Of a stretch of DNA of 64,000 nucleotides, positions 12,901 through 25,000 are shown one piece after another; position 1 is the first letter of the stretch; the number at the start of each line of letters is the position of its first letter. The notes under the pieces are model-generated. The model was not told the DNA's origin, made no database searches, and saw only the letters and a program-made list of their open reading frames with translations. The stretch spans positions 609,744 through 673,743 of the forward strand of contig WBMW01000154.1 in the NCBI GenBank assembly GCA_013396635.1. The letters are read 5' to 3'. The stretch comes from Penelope pileata (Eukaryota; Chordata; Aves; Galliformes; Cracidae). Position numbers and translations under genes: made by a program.

Positions 12901-13060
12901 GCCAGCTAGTGCAGATCACTAAATAGATTCATCATCCTACTTGGGTAATTTACTGTGGGCTAATTAGATTTAAGATTAATTAACCAGCTTGCTGGGCCTT
13001 ACAAATTTGGTACCTTCATTTGTTGTCATTTTTTGAGATGAGTGCTCAAATAATGTTAAT
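12901..13060. promoter_or_regulatory. A/T-rich cluster of homeodomain-type sites (candidate only)
   Basis: Within about 40 bp there is a gggtaattta, a palindromic CTAATTAG (12960-12967) and a palindromic TTAATTAA (12976-12983). TAAT cores are the classical homeodomain target, and clusters of them are common in vertebrate developmental enhancers. Nothing else shows that this is a regulatory element, and A/T-rich DNA produces such motifs by chance. Confidence 0.2.
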
Positions 13061-16000
13061 TTATGTTATAGTAGGATGCAAGCACATGATCCTGACTCCA
13101 GGTTGTACAAAGGCCTCTTCATGCTGCTGCAAGGCCCTAAAAGTAAGTATGAACCTAATTTCTGCCCTCTGAGGCAGCTCTATAACACCAACATGCAAGG
13201 ATTCACCATGAGTCAGCAGCAAGTGCTGCAAAGGCCATGACTTGCACAGCTGCCAAGAAATTGGGATCAAAGAGCCGGACTCACTGACTCCCATTGGCCT
13301 GCCATTATAGGGAGAGCCAGAGGCCAGGCAGTTGGTGTTCATGTACACAACCAACATGAGCAAGTGGGGGTCAAAGGGCTTTTTTTCAGTCTTAATTATT
13401 GAGCAGATTTTCCTGTGTTCCTCCTTCCCAGATCTTGTTCTGTTTTCCACCGCCCTCTGCAAGCCTGGAACAGAGCAATCCAAGCATGAGTCAGAAATGG
13501 GTCTGGGGCTCAGAAAAAAAGTTGTAAAATATCAGTAGGAGCAGGACGCCTCTGGGCAAGAGAAGGGCTGGATGCTGATGGGCACAGGATGAACAGCAAC
13601 CTGGACTAAGGTGTAGAAAAGCAATCTGAAACACCTGACCTACAAGTCCCATGGGGCATCCTGATGGCAATTTAGGGCAAAACAGCTGCAGCATCAGGCT
13701 TTAAGTAAAGGCTTTTGTTTTAAGAGTGTGCTGTTTTTCTTCTCCTTTTTTTCTTGGTTGAAAACTGGGTCCTTAATGGCAAAATCAGTACAAAATCCCC
13801 TCTATTCTGTTGAAAATGCAAACTTTCATGGAAGTCTGCGATTCATCCAGGAATGTTTAATCTGCTGTAAGTCTTGTGCCATACCCAATTTGTAAAGCAG
13901 TTTCTGTAAGATTTTAAGAAGCCTAAAGATGTTTCAAGCTTTATTTTGTCTGCTTAGTTACCTCCTGAGGAAGTAAAAAGCAGCAAGCAAACTTTCCTAG
14001 AGAGCTCAGAAAATGCACTTCTGACCAGTCCTCCAGCAGCCCCTTCAGCTTGGTGAGTTTTTCTTTTTCAGCACAACGATGTGTAATGATAACAGTGTTA
14101 CTCTACACCAGAATATACGACTCTTGCTGCCTGCTCTATTGTTTCTCATTAGATTTTCACATTTTTTCGAAATACTTTTCAGAGACAAGGAGAAAAAAGT
14201 GTGCAAACATCATCACCTTCAGATCTGGAGGCCTGAATAATTGAATAATTTGGCCCATATGTACTGAATGTCTTTCCATTTTCCACTCCACCAGGCATCA
14301 GCCATCTGAATCTTTGTCCATGATCCTGAGTGTTGAAGGAATGATAAAAATGATAACTTTGACTCCTTGGTCTCTGAAATTATCCCTCACCACCTTACTG
14401 ATGAGCACGCCTGGGTCCAGCCTGTGCACATCTGCATTATAGCTAATGAGAGGAAATTCCCAAGCACACCCTGCACTCTATTTGACATTGCTTTGGATTT
14501 GAATTTATGATGAGGTCTAATGCCTGGGTATTGGGTCTAGTGAAAACAACACTGGATAAGGATATGCTCTCGTCCTGGCATTCCTTGTTTGGATTCATGT
14601 TTATGAGACCCGCATCTCAGGCTTATGGTTTAGGGTGTGGAAAAAGAATCATGTTTTCCAGAAGTGTAGCAGATCCATGTGCATGTCAAAGAGTGAAGAT
14701 AAGGACTCATTATGTTCCTGACGCTAGGAAGCAGGTTTGTGTAGCTGGAGCAGAGCTGGGAGCATCTACAGCAAGTTTCACACCAGGGAAAGAGCCTTCT
14801 TCTCCATCTCCAGCTGTATTCACAGAAGAAGCCTGTGAGCACCAGGATCACCTCTTTAAGGGATCTTGCAGAAAAATCTGCCTCCAAAATTATCTTAACC
14901 TTCTGCAACACATACACACTTTTTAAAGTGACATAAAATGAATCTTCCTTCTATTCATCCCCTTGTGAAATGCAAACAATTCCTGATAGATTTGCAGCTT
15001 ACGCTCATAACTGACAGCTCACTAGCTGCTGGCATGATTACTTAGAGTCTGGCAAGCACCAGGCAACTATGATGCCTACAATATGCAATTGCTGAAATGT
15101 GGTGTTTTTCATTGCTTGCCGAAGACCACATCATTTGATCTGCTCAGCGACGAAATAACCGTCCGGGGTCAAGAGCCAGCAAACCGGAGACTGATCGCTG
15201 CAGAAAATCTGGCCTGAATTGTTATAATTAGGGGTGCAGATCTCTTCTGAAAAGTTGCCCTAAGCCAAGGGTTCTGAGCACTTGGAAAGCTACCCCTGAA
15301 TTCGCACTTGAGCAACCTGGGTTTTTGTATATGAACAGTTAAGCTGACCCTGCCTGCAGCCCATTTTGGGGGAGTTGGATGCCTTGATAGGATTCTTTCT
15401 GAGTGAGAGGCTAAATCGCAAATAGATTGAGGACTGACTGGGCACAGCAAATAAAATTCCTTATTTGCTCACATAAAGGCTGCATTCAAAAAGGACGGCA
15501 CCACTATTACGTACACCTATTCCCATCCAATTAACAAGCTGGAGGTCAGCTCTCAGCCAGATAGCAACTTGGGAACCTGCTCAATTTTAAAGCTAATCGT
15601 GCCTAGCCTGATGAAAAGCCTGTGTGGGAGTGAAGGCACCCATTTACAGCAGCCAAGTGGGGACCAGCTCCACTTCAAAGATCTTTATCCGAAATAAAGG
15701 TGATTTCAGCATTCATCTGCCCACCGCCAGCAGACAGATGGCTAAAGCAAACCTTCAGTCAGGTAGCAAACACCTCTGTGGGACCACACAACATGAATTT
15801 AACAGTGATGCAGGAAAGCACAAGAGAATGGGACTCCTTCTACTGACTTGCCTTGTGGCTGCCAGGCCAAACACATGCAGAAGGCCAGAATTTGGCTGTC
15901 CGTGGCTGTGCACATCAGGTCTGTTGCTGGAAATCTCCAGCCAGGCAGGCAAGAGGGTCGTTGCCTGAGGACACACAGCGGGCTCTTGCCCTTATGAAGC

Positions 16001-19000
16001 TGAGGTGATGTGCAGTTCTATCAGCCGGGCACAAAAGCGACGGCCAGGCAGCTGTCCAGCTGGCTGTCACCACCACCTCTGGGGATAGCTTGCTTCATTG
16101 TTTAGGGAAAAAAAAGCACAAAACATACTCCTGATGAAAAGAAAAGCGCAATGTTTATGTCACGGGGCAGGGCAGGCCTGTGCCCCCACACGGCCTGGAA
16201 AAGGTTACAGGCCTCCATCCAAACTCGGCCTGGCAGCTGAGTTTATAACAAAGTAAGACTATTAAGAAAACCTGTAGGTGCTGCAGCACAAAAAAAAAGA
16301 AATGATGGGGTGTGGGAAAAGGGAATAGACGTTCTCCTCTGTCTCCTGACAGAAGAGGGAAAAGGGAACTTGTCCTTAGTGCGTGGCTTTGCACTGAAGA
16401 TGGGAATGACATGCACGATCAACCGTAGCAACTAGCTTTTCTGCTGAAGGCAACTGATAAGGAAGTGTCTGTGCTTAAGTCTGTGACAGAGGAAAACGTT
16501 CTGGGCTGAGGCTGTGGATACCAGGGCCTGCCCCAGAGATGCTGCTTTGGCAGGTGGTCCATGAGCTAAAGAAAGCAGCTCCCAGAGAGCACCATTCATG
16601 GAGCACTTCTGGAAGCATCCCCTGCAAGCTTCCTACTGTCCCATGTCTGTGGCGTCTCACTCATGAGCAAAAGGGTTTATTCTCCCTGCATCTCCATTTT
16701 GGGGTGCTTCTTTGCTGCTACACGATGTCTTTTAACAACAGAGAGCACATGCAGGTTGCAAAACTTGTTTAAGCAGACTGAGTCATCTGAACCATTTCTT
16801 TGTTCCTGCATTATCTCAATGTACCAAATGTCTTTTGAGTGACACTGTGCAAGTATACAGGAGGTACCATGTCATGCCAGCCTTGGTCATCTCGCCTTTC
16901 CAACAGCCTGTATTTCACTGTGGCTTTGGAGAAAGGAACAAGAAACAGAAGGAACAAGTGGACAATTTAGGAATAGTTAATCCACGGAAGAATTTTCTTT
17001 CCTATGCTGTTGGCTTACGCTTGGCGTGCATCCCAAAGCACGAGTGTTTTGACTCCACTAAGACAGAGAATCCAGCTTGCCATGGGATTATTATTGTTAC
17101 CAACTGGCAGGGCAGGCTCTGTCCCAATGTGTCAGTTCGAATTTGGGTACTAGCACAAGCCATTTAAGGCTGGCTGGGAGAACGCCGCTCTTTGGTAAGG
17201 ACCCAGTGGCATGGTTGCACGCCAAGACCCAATGATGCAATTCTCTCCTAGTCCTCAGTCCTTTTGTAATCAGAAGTCATTTCTGTACTGGAAACTTTCA
17301 AAACAGCTGCCTAGTTCAGATGACATTACAAAATTTGAGTGACAATTGAAATCGTGGGGTCCTAGAAATTGAGGGAGAAACGAAACACTGTGAAATCTCC
17401 CTCTGTCACTAACAAATAAATACAACTTGTTCCAGAGAGGGAGATGTCATAAGCCAGTTTCTTCTAACATTTAAGCATATTTAAACTTTTCCTAATATCC
17501 ACCCTAAATGCCTGGAGAGAAATGACTGTATTCCATTACAGTTCTCTGGTGTTCAGATAAAATTAGTTTTCTCTTGCTAACCAGGGCAAACAGAAGTGAG
17601 TTTCTGCTCAATTAGGAAAATTCAGGGACAGCAGGTGTGATTCCCTTCAGGGCCCATCCACAGGGATCACATTGTCCTCCATTACCCATGCTCTGACACA
17701 CACATGTCCATGGGCTGCATCACCCTTTCCAGCTTTATAACCTGCAGTTATTTTATGTTCTTTCCGTGCTTTCTGAAATTGGGCATAGCCATTTCTAAGC
17801 AACATGGTTTATATAACTAAGGTACATGAACTTGGTTAGTGGCCTTTTCAATATTCTTTCCTCTTTAAGGTGAGGGATAATGAACAAAGCTTTTAATCCT
17901 GGAGCACAGTTTTTCTTGATCTCTGCAACAAAACTAGTCTTCTGGTACAGCAGGGATAAGAGTCTTCAATGGATTGCTGTGGCAGTCTGAACACTTGACT
18001 GGGTCTCACTCTGGCTCTGATTTGACTTATTAATTTTGGCCTGCATAAAAAAGCAAAACAAACAAAGAAAAACCTGAAAATTACTGATCCTCATTTAGTG
18101 CTGGGGGTAAAAGAAATAGTTTTATTTCCGGTCAAAACGAAGTTAGTTGCAAATGATTACCTACATGCTTTCACATCATCTGTGCATAAGAAGTACCATT
18201 TTGAGGGGGAATGCTAGAACATCAATACATTCAGTTTCTTTTCAACTTATCAATTTTCAGACACCTTCCAATACCTCTGACTATGCTATTCCAATAGGTC
18301 CTTTATTGATTTCTCCCCCTCCCACTTCTGAGATGGAATCCAGAAATATCTTAAGCACTACCACCTTCTGTCTTCGCAGTTGAGCTGTTGGAAGGTAGAG
18401 GCCATTCCGTATCCTGCTGATGTTTTGTACTTGCCCTTCCCCTTCCATTTGTGTCAACTCCGTGTCCCCAATGTGAATCCTTTGAAAGAACTGTTCTCGT
18501 ATTATAGGTCTCAAATTGTGTCTTTCACAGTTGGATCCTGGTTTGTGGATAAAATTATGGTAATTCAAGTAATGTGTTACAAGTCATGAGCCGTTATCAG
18601 CCTTCTGAAGGAGAAAAAACACAGCTGAGTGCATTTTATCAGATAAATGTGACATCCCAGCATCGCTTTGTCTAGCAAACTGTCAATTTGCAGCTATCAA
18701 GAGCACCCTCCTAGCCTGTAATTCGTAACAGCTCAAGCAGCGTGTGCTGGAGAACTTCATCTTGTCATTATTCTGCGCTTTTGTCTTGTAACCTTAATCT
18801 CGCTCTCTCCAGCTACAATTGTCCTCATCAACAAAAGAAACGTTGCTCACACCCCTGCCTGCCTTCCAAGACTGCTGAGTCCTGGCTGAGAAGCCACCCA
18901 CTAGATTGTTCCCAGCTGAGAGCAACTTAGCTCAGCAGTGCCTGTGTCCTCCCTGTCACTTCCACGATGGCCTAAGATTGTGTTAAATACGGTGCATGAA

Positions 19001-19880
19001 ACACTTTGGCTGCTCTGCTATTGGAGAGTGTTTTAGTAGGTCCTCTATGAGTTCATCTTCATTTGTGGTTTCTTAAATTTTCTATGACCCTAAAAACTGG
19101 AGGACAGTTTGACAGTTTGGCACCAGTACAAAATGCCCATGAGGTCTGCATACACCAGAGCCCAGGAGTGATGACTGTCAAGCTCTGTCAACTGTTTTCA
19201 GTGGAGAAATATTGTCCTTTGGTGTTTTTGAATGTAGTGGTCAAAGCTGTTTTGGCACCACTTGCTGCTGGGGCTGCCAGGCACAAGGACAACAATATTG
19301 CTGGCACAAGCCAGGCAGTGTGATCACACTGAGCCTGGGAGCAATCGCATTCCTTCACGGGCCTTTGCAAAAGCAGAGATGCATTTTTGGTGTACTCAAA
19401 ATACACCTGGTGGATAGAAAAGGAAGAGAGGAGGAAAGGAGGAAGGAGCAGCTTTGGGCTACACCTGGGTTTGCAAACTCTGGCTCAGCTGGGTTTGCAA
19501 AGCGTAAATCATTGTGACATGAATGCATCCTCCCAGCCAGACTTCCCATGTGCAATCTACCGATCAGCGCACATCTCTTGAGCCCAGCTTGCCCTGGTGA
19601 GATGAGAGTCGGAGCTCCTGTTCCTACCTTTACAGTCTCTCACTGTGGGAAACTGAGAGCAGGCAGTTCAATAAGAAGTTGCAGTAGTGTCAGAATGCGG
19701 AATATTGATATTTGCACCTTAATTCAGTTACAATCCTCAGGACTTCCTCAACTACCTGTCTTGCTGGTTACCATGTGTGCACATCTTTACCCGTACACAT
19801 GAAGTGTGTCTGTGTCAATGGGGCTCGAGGACAAACAGCCCCCAGTGATTTCTGGTGACTAGAGTGGCCCCTGGAAGCTG
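13061..19880. other. repeat-poor noncoding sequence
   Basis: No gene or recognised mobile element is seen. A 140-codon frame on the minus strand (13061-13483) has no domain motif and overlaps a stretch resembling old amniote repeat sequence (ctcccattggcctgcc near 13288). Several blocks (15.4-15.8 kb, 18.6-18.8 kb) look ordinary and single-copy. Confidence 0.5.
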
Positions 19881-20330
19881 TAAGCAGGTTGTTGCAATTA
19901 GATGTCAGCGCTTGATGCCTTTATGTGTGGAGCTGTGTAGGAGCCGTGCTTCACACCATTAGAGCAAATTCACACCCAATTTGCATGCTGACCCATTACA
20001 GCCACTTTATCTAAAAGTGTCTTTTTCTCATGACAAATGTGTAAGTAATTGCACACTGAGGCTCCTTGTAGGGGCAGCTCAGTGGAGTTTTGAGCTATGC
20101 TTATCGGATTCCTTTGTGTCTTTTTCATAAAAAAGACATAAAAAGTGAAACATGAGCTGATATGACTGGTTTTATATACTGTGAAGCAGGAACCTTGAGC
20201 AGTTTAATATTTTACTGCCATCAATCAGTCCTTTCTCCCCAGCTGAGAATACACTTGGACTCAGCTCAGTGAAAATGCTGTTTGTGTCAAAACCTAAAAA
20301 AAATAAATAAATAAACAGGAAATATTTTAG
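19881..20330. other. single-copy noncoding block with octamer, hairpin and (AAAT) run
   Basis: This block contains an ATTTGCAT octamer (POU-factor target) near 19979-19986, a perfect 9-bp hairpin at 20117-20138, and a short AAAT microsatellite near 20298-20316. No open frame of interest is present. A regulatory role is conceivable but not shown. Confidence 0.3.
20117..20138. repeat. short perfect inverted repeat (9-bp arms, 4-nt loop)
   Basis: TGTCTTTTT at 20117-20125 and its exact reverse complement AAAAAGACA at 20130-20138 flank a cata loop. The stem ends in an A/T run, so it looks superficially like a terminator. That reading has no meaning in a vertebrate intergenic region unless a Pol III unit lies upstream, and none is seen. 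Confidence 0.8.
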
Positions 20331-21700
20331 CCTGCCTCCTGAGACCTATTAGCTAGTAACTACATGTTGTCCTTAGATGCATTCTCCTTTGCTACCAGCA
20401 CAACTTATTCTGTGTTGGATACTTTGTACAGAAGAGATGATAAATATTTTTGTATGCAGCGGACCCTTCAGTCGTGGAAAAACATCATACAGGTCAGTAA
20501 CCAACAATGGAAGGTTTTAAAATATTCTTAAAGAAAAGCAGTATCTGTTGATTGGCTTTACTTATTTTGTGTGTCTGTACAGCTATAAATGTTAAGGATT
20601 CAAAGCCTGAAAAAGGATGAGAATCACAGATACAGGTGAGAACCATGTCTCTACAAAAGATGATTATATTCTGGTATGGCATTTGTTACCTCACTCAAGA
20701 GAAGTACCTCATATTTTCAAAAAAAAATTGTTGGACTTCAAATGGGAAAAAAAGTTGCTTTATACAATGGGACTGGGTGGCAAAAAGAAACGGAATAATT
20801 TCCAAGTGTGACCGGTAACAAACAGAATACACCATGTGGCATACATCAGCCACACGGGGGGTTGTTGTATTATGAAGTTTTTATTGCTGTGGGTTTTGGT
20901 TGTCTGCATGACACACGAAATGACAGGAACACAGAAGCCCCATAGGCTCTGACCAGCAAGAGCCATTCGAACTTCATAGCAGCGCTCGGAGCTGCGGACC
21001 AAGAACAAAAACGGACGTGTGGGAAGAAGAGTGTTTCTCAACACAAACCAACAAGGAAAAAAAAAAAACAGCAAAATTTGGAAAGGTTTCAGAAGACTTA
21101 CAATGGAAAGAGTGTATTTTATGTAACTTCTTAACTTTCCCATTGAGTTATTATTATTTACTTCAGTAGTGAGTTATATGCATAGAAAGGCCATTCCTGC
21201 CCTCCAGAGATCATTGCCAAAATAGATGTGATGCGATAAATGGGGTGAAAAGGCCTCATTTTATGGAGTTTTGAGGCAGTGGGAGAGATTGAAACCTAGA
21301 TCAGGGAACTTATTTGTGTGTCTAAATAACCTTCTAGAAATAGACTTTAAAGACTTGGCTGCTTTTGCACAAGGAATCTATGGTAAGGCTGAACTTCCCC
21401 CAGGGGTATCCCTCTACCTCTGCAGTAACACTTGCTCCATTTTTCCCTCTGTGTGTAAGAAAGCGGAAGTATCCTGGTGCTCCCTACCTCCTTGCAGCAC
21501 AACTGTGTTGGTCATCCTTCCATCACATCTTGAAATAGCTTCAAGTCAATGCCTCTTGAAACCAATTGCATCATCCCTCTAAGCTCTCTTGGGGAGAATA
21601 CGGTTATAATTCTTCCTAATTAAGGGAGAGCTGAGGAGGGTGAAGCCAAGGGGGAACTTCTGCTCCTTCTTGCTCGTATCTCCTGTTGTCTGCAGCCTGG
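20331..21700. other. unique noncoding sequence
   Basis: No gene or recognised repeat is seen. An A-run (about 12 bases) lies near 21057-21068. The longest frame (minus, 20760-21143) has no recognisable motif. Confidence 0.5.
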
Positions 21701-22010
21701 TTCCTGCTCATGTACTCTCACATCAGCTGAAGCAACATTGATTAATTAATAACTCGTGTTTGTGTCTGAGGTCAATTGGACAGCAGAGACGGAGCTTTTC
21801 CTTTGTTACTCTTCCTAGCTCCTGAGAGAGCGTCTCTCTTGCCCTTTTCAGAGAACATCTTTTTTTAATTAACTTTTTTATTGAGCTGTTTAGAAAAATC
21901 AGAATTACAGAGCTTCAAAGATACAATTAGCATAATGTAACAGTAACATAATTAATGAGGACTGGCATGCATTCACCCAACAGAGCACGATTACGCAGAG
22001 CACAATAGCA
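21701..22010. promoter_or_regulatory. A/T-rich block with repeated TAATTA motifs (candidate enhancer only)
   Basis: TAATTA-type sites recur at about 21741-21752 (attaattaataa), 21865-21872 (TTAATTAA) and 21949-21957 (ataattaat), together with caattagcataatg near 21924-21937. The block lacks repeats and open frames. Homeodomain-type motif density and the repeat-poor surroundings are compatible with a conserved regulatory element. Base composition alone could also explain it. Confidence 0.22.
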
Positions 22011-25000
22011 GCTTCTTTTTGCAATAGCAAGAAGTCCCAGCCCAGGCAAACATCGCCTTTGTATTGCACAAGCTGAGGACTGCCTTCACATGCCAGCCCC
22101 TGCTCCTTGCAGGGATGCTGCAGCACTTGCAAATGTGAATGGCCAGCAAACAACATGACACACCATCAAAGGAAAGTAGGAGAGAAGAAACTTCAAACTG
22201 ATCATGACAGAGACATAAATTCTTTAAAAATGGAACCACTCTTCTGTTTCTGTAGCTCATAAGGAACCGGGTGGAGAAGAGAACCTACAGAGAGCAGGAT
22301 GAGTGCAGATTTCCTGTTACTGCAAGTTGTGTTGGACACAGCAGTAGTAATATGTATTTATAAAGAAAGAAAACTTCTAATAGAGAGCTAGAAATTCTCA
22401 ATCAAAGGGACTCATAAAAGATGCCATGTGCTCCCTCACTGACCCGCCTTATTAAAGAGGATGAATGTAGCAATGGAGACCACAGAGTCTTGGGCAGACA
22501 AGCTCTGACATCATTGTTGGCTGGAAATCGTCTCAATAACCTTTTCAAGCATTGTTTTTACTTGAGATAGCAAATATTTTTAAACTAGAGAAGCATCATG
22601 TGTATAATACTTAGATGCACGTTCTCCCGTTTTTTCAGGATTTCCTTGTGAGAGGGCCTCCATCTGACACAGAAATTTCTGCATGGTGTAGCAGAGCTGT
22701 GGATTTTTTCTGACAACAGTACATAACTTTCATTGTAAAGTCTATGAGCCAAGCAATAGGCCTCTATTTAGAGCATATGTTTAGCTTGGATTAATTATGC
22801 TTAACCAAGTTTTAACCATGTGGGTTAAACGCAGCTAGAGAGTTTTCTAGTTCCAGTACCTATATACACATGGATATTCTGTGGTGGATTGTTTTTATGC
22901 AAACTCTGCACAGACCTCACAGTCAGAAAACCTTTCCAAACAGCCCTCTGCAATTCCCCCTGCTGAACTTTATCCCATTCTTTCAGTGCTTTCTTGGGCC
23001 ATCAAGAATATTGATTACTCTGTGTGAGCCTTCTGGATGTTTACCCATGTGTCTTTATTGGAGCTTGCTTAACATAGAAATATGTATTTGTTTCTTGACT
23101 TTTCCTAATGCTGAGCACTCTCTGTCCCTCTCTCTCAGAGGACTTTGCTGCTCTCCTCCAGCCACCCTCCACCCCAACAGAGGTGCACAATGGCAGCAGC
23201 CTGACTGGTGCCAGGAGCTGGGTGTTGGATATTTATCCATTAGCTGCATCACACAGAGGTGGAAAATGGTGAAATCTGCCAAAGGACTTTGATATAAAAG
23301 GTATTTTAGGTGCTCAGAGCCAAAATTTAGTCTTTCAGAAGCGCATTAGCTTCTGTTTAACTACTGTCATATCTAATGACATACCTAATAACCATCACCA
23401 ACATATCTCCAGACTGCCTTAGATGTTGGGCTGCGAAGTTGTTGTTGGCAAATTATCCATCCCAGCTGCAGAAAATCCACCCTCTCAGGTCATCTTACGA
23501 GATCTGTCTTACTGAACACTGGGAAAAGCAAATTATGCTCAGGGTTCTTCCTCAGTTAATATTCTGGTTAATAAAAATCAGTTATATTGATAACTCAGTT
23601 CTTCCTGGGTTAACATTTTGTGAGACCGAATTTTGCCACGAAATTTTGATAGTTACCAGTCTGTGTTTAAAATGAGATAGTCAGTTGTATTTGGAGCTCA
23701 GACATAAATTCATGGAAGATCAGACTCAGGATTGCACTCCTCAGCCCAGCAGGGCCATGAATTGTTCTTGGGAAAGAGTAAGTACCACAAACAGAGAAAA
23801 TAGCGTGAAAGTTTGCTTGATATCTCCCTGTTTTTCCTTATGACAAGGACTAGACTGTTGTTCAACCTGCTGGAGTTGTTGAGCAGCTGATTTTTCTGCC
23901 TTTTTGGCTGTGTGACTTTTTCTGGCTCATCTTTTGAGGTTCAGTCAGCGTTGCACCCACAATAACTGATTCAGAGATTGTGCAAGGGCACATTGTGAAA
24001 GTTACTTTGAAGCAGGATACGTGCTAGCTGTGTTAAAATGAAAAAGTGCAGGGGCTGGAAGTTGCAAACAGTGCTGTGTATACAAAATTCATTTTCTGAC
24101 TACTCCCTTGAACTGAGAACAGCTAATCTTAACAAAACAAAAGCAGACAGGCAAGAGACACGGTCCAGAAAGGCACAGTCAACCTGACTTATCAAACAAC
24201 CATGTTTACCTTTTGACACTGTTTTATTCCATTAACAATTACTGATCTAAGACAGTTCTGCTAGGGTATTGGAAATCTTTACCGCTCCGGGGGAAAAAGT
24301 GTATTCTCTTAACAGTTTTGTTAGCTCAACAATTTACTCTTTATTTATATTGGCTTTGATGTGAGAGAAGAAAGTGAAAAAGAATGTAGAAAGTGGGCAG
24401 TTTCATAATACAAGTGTATTTATCAAGTGAAAGAGGCTTAGGAGACAAGGAAAAACTGTAATGTGAAACACTGCAAAAACACAATTAGGAACTTAAATAT
24501 GAAATTATATGCAGTCTAACCTGGTTTCAACCTTTGCTTGACTGGTATGAAGGTAACATTTTTAAATGGAATTTCCAAAAAAATAAATACCTGCTTTTAT
24601 GAAATAAAGCTCAACTAAGAAACTGTACTAGCATTTGGCATCACTCTGCTAGAGGGAAGACTTTTAAACTGCCTGCGATCAGCAGTCCCCTGAAGATTAG
24701 ATTTATCTGAGGAAGAAGGGGAAGGGCAAGTAACCAGATACTTTAGGATAATTCTGTGTTCCGATCAGCACTGTATGGATTCAGTACAATCATTAACATC
24801 CTACAGAATGATCTCTGAGATACAAGAAAAGCTCATGCGCTCCCTCCCAGTCTCATCTTGGAGCCATCATGGTCAGAGTATATATCACAATTACATCAGT
24901 TTTGGATGTATTACTTTGTGGATACCTGTTGGACTCTAGTGATTGCACGGTGATGCCGTTGGCTAGCGGGGAAGCCCATGTGCTGGTCACCAGGGAGGCA

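Noticed and set aside
20117..20138. Hairpin followed by an A/T run as a transcription terminator
   Set aside because: Bacterial-type terminators do not apply in a vertebrate genome, and no Pol III unit precedes it.
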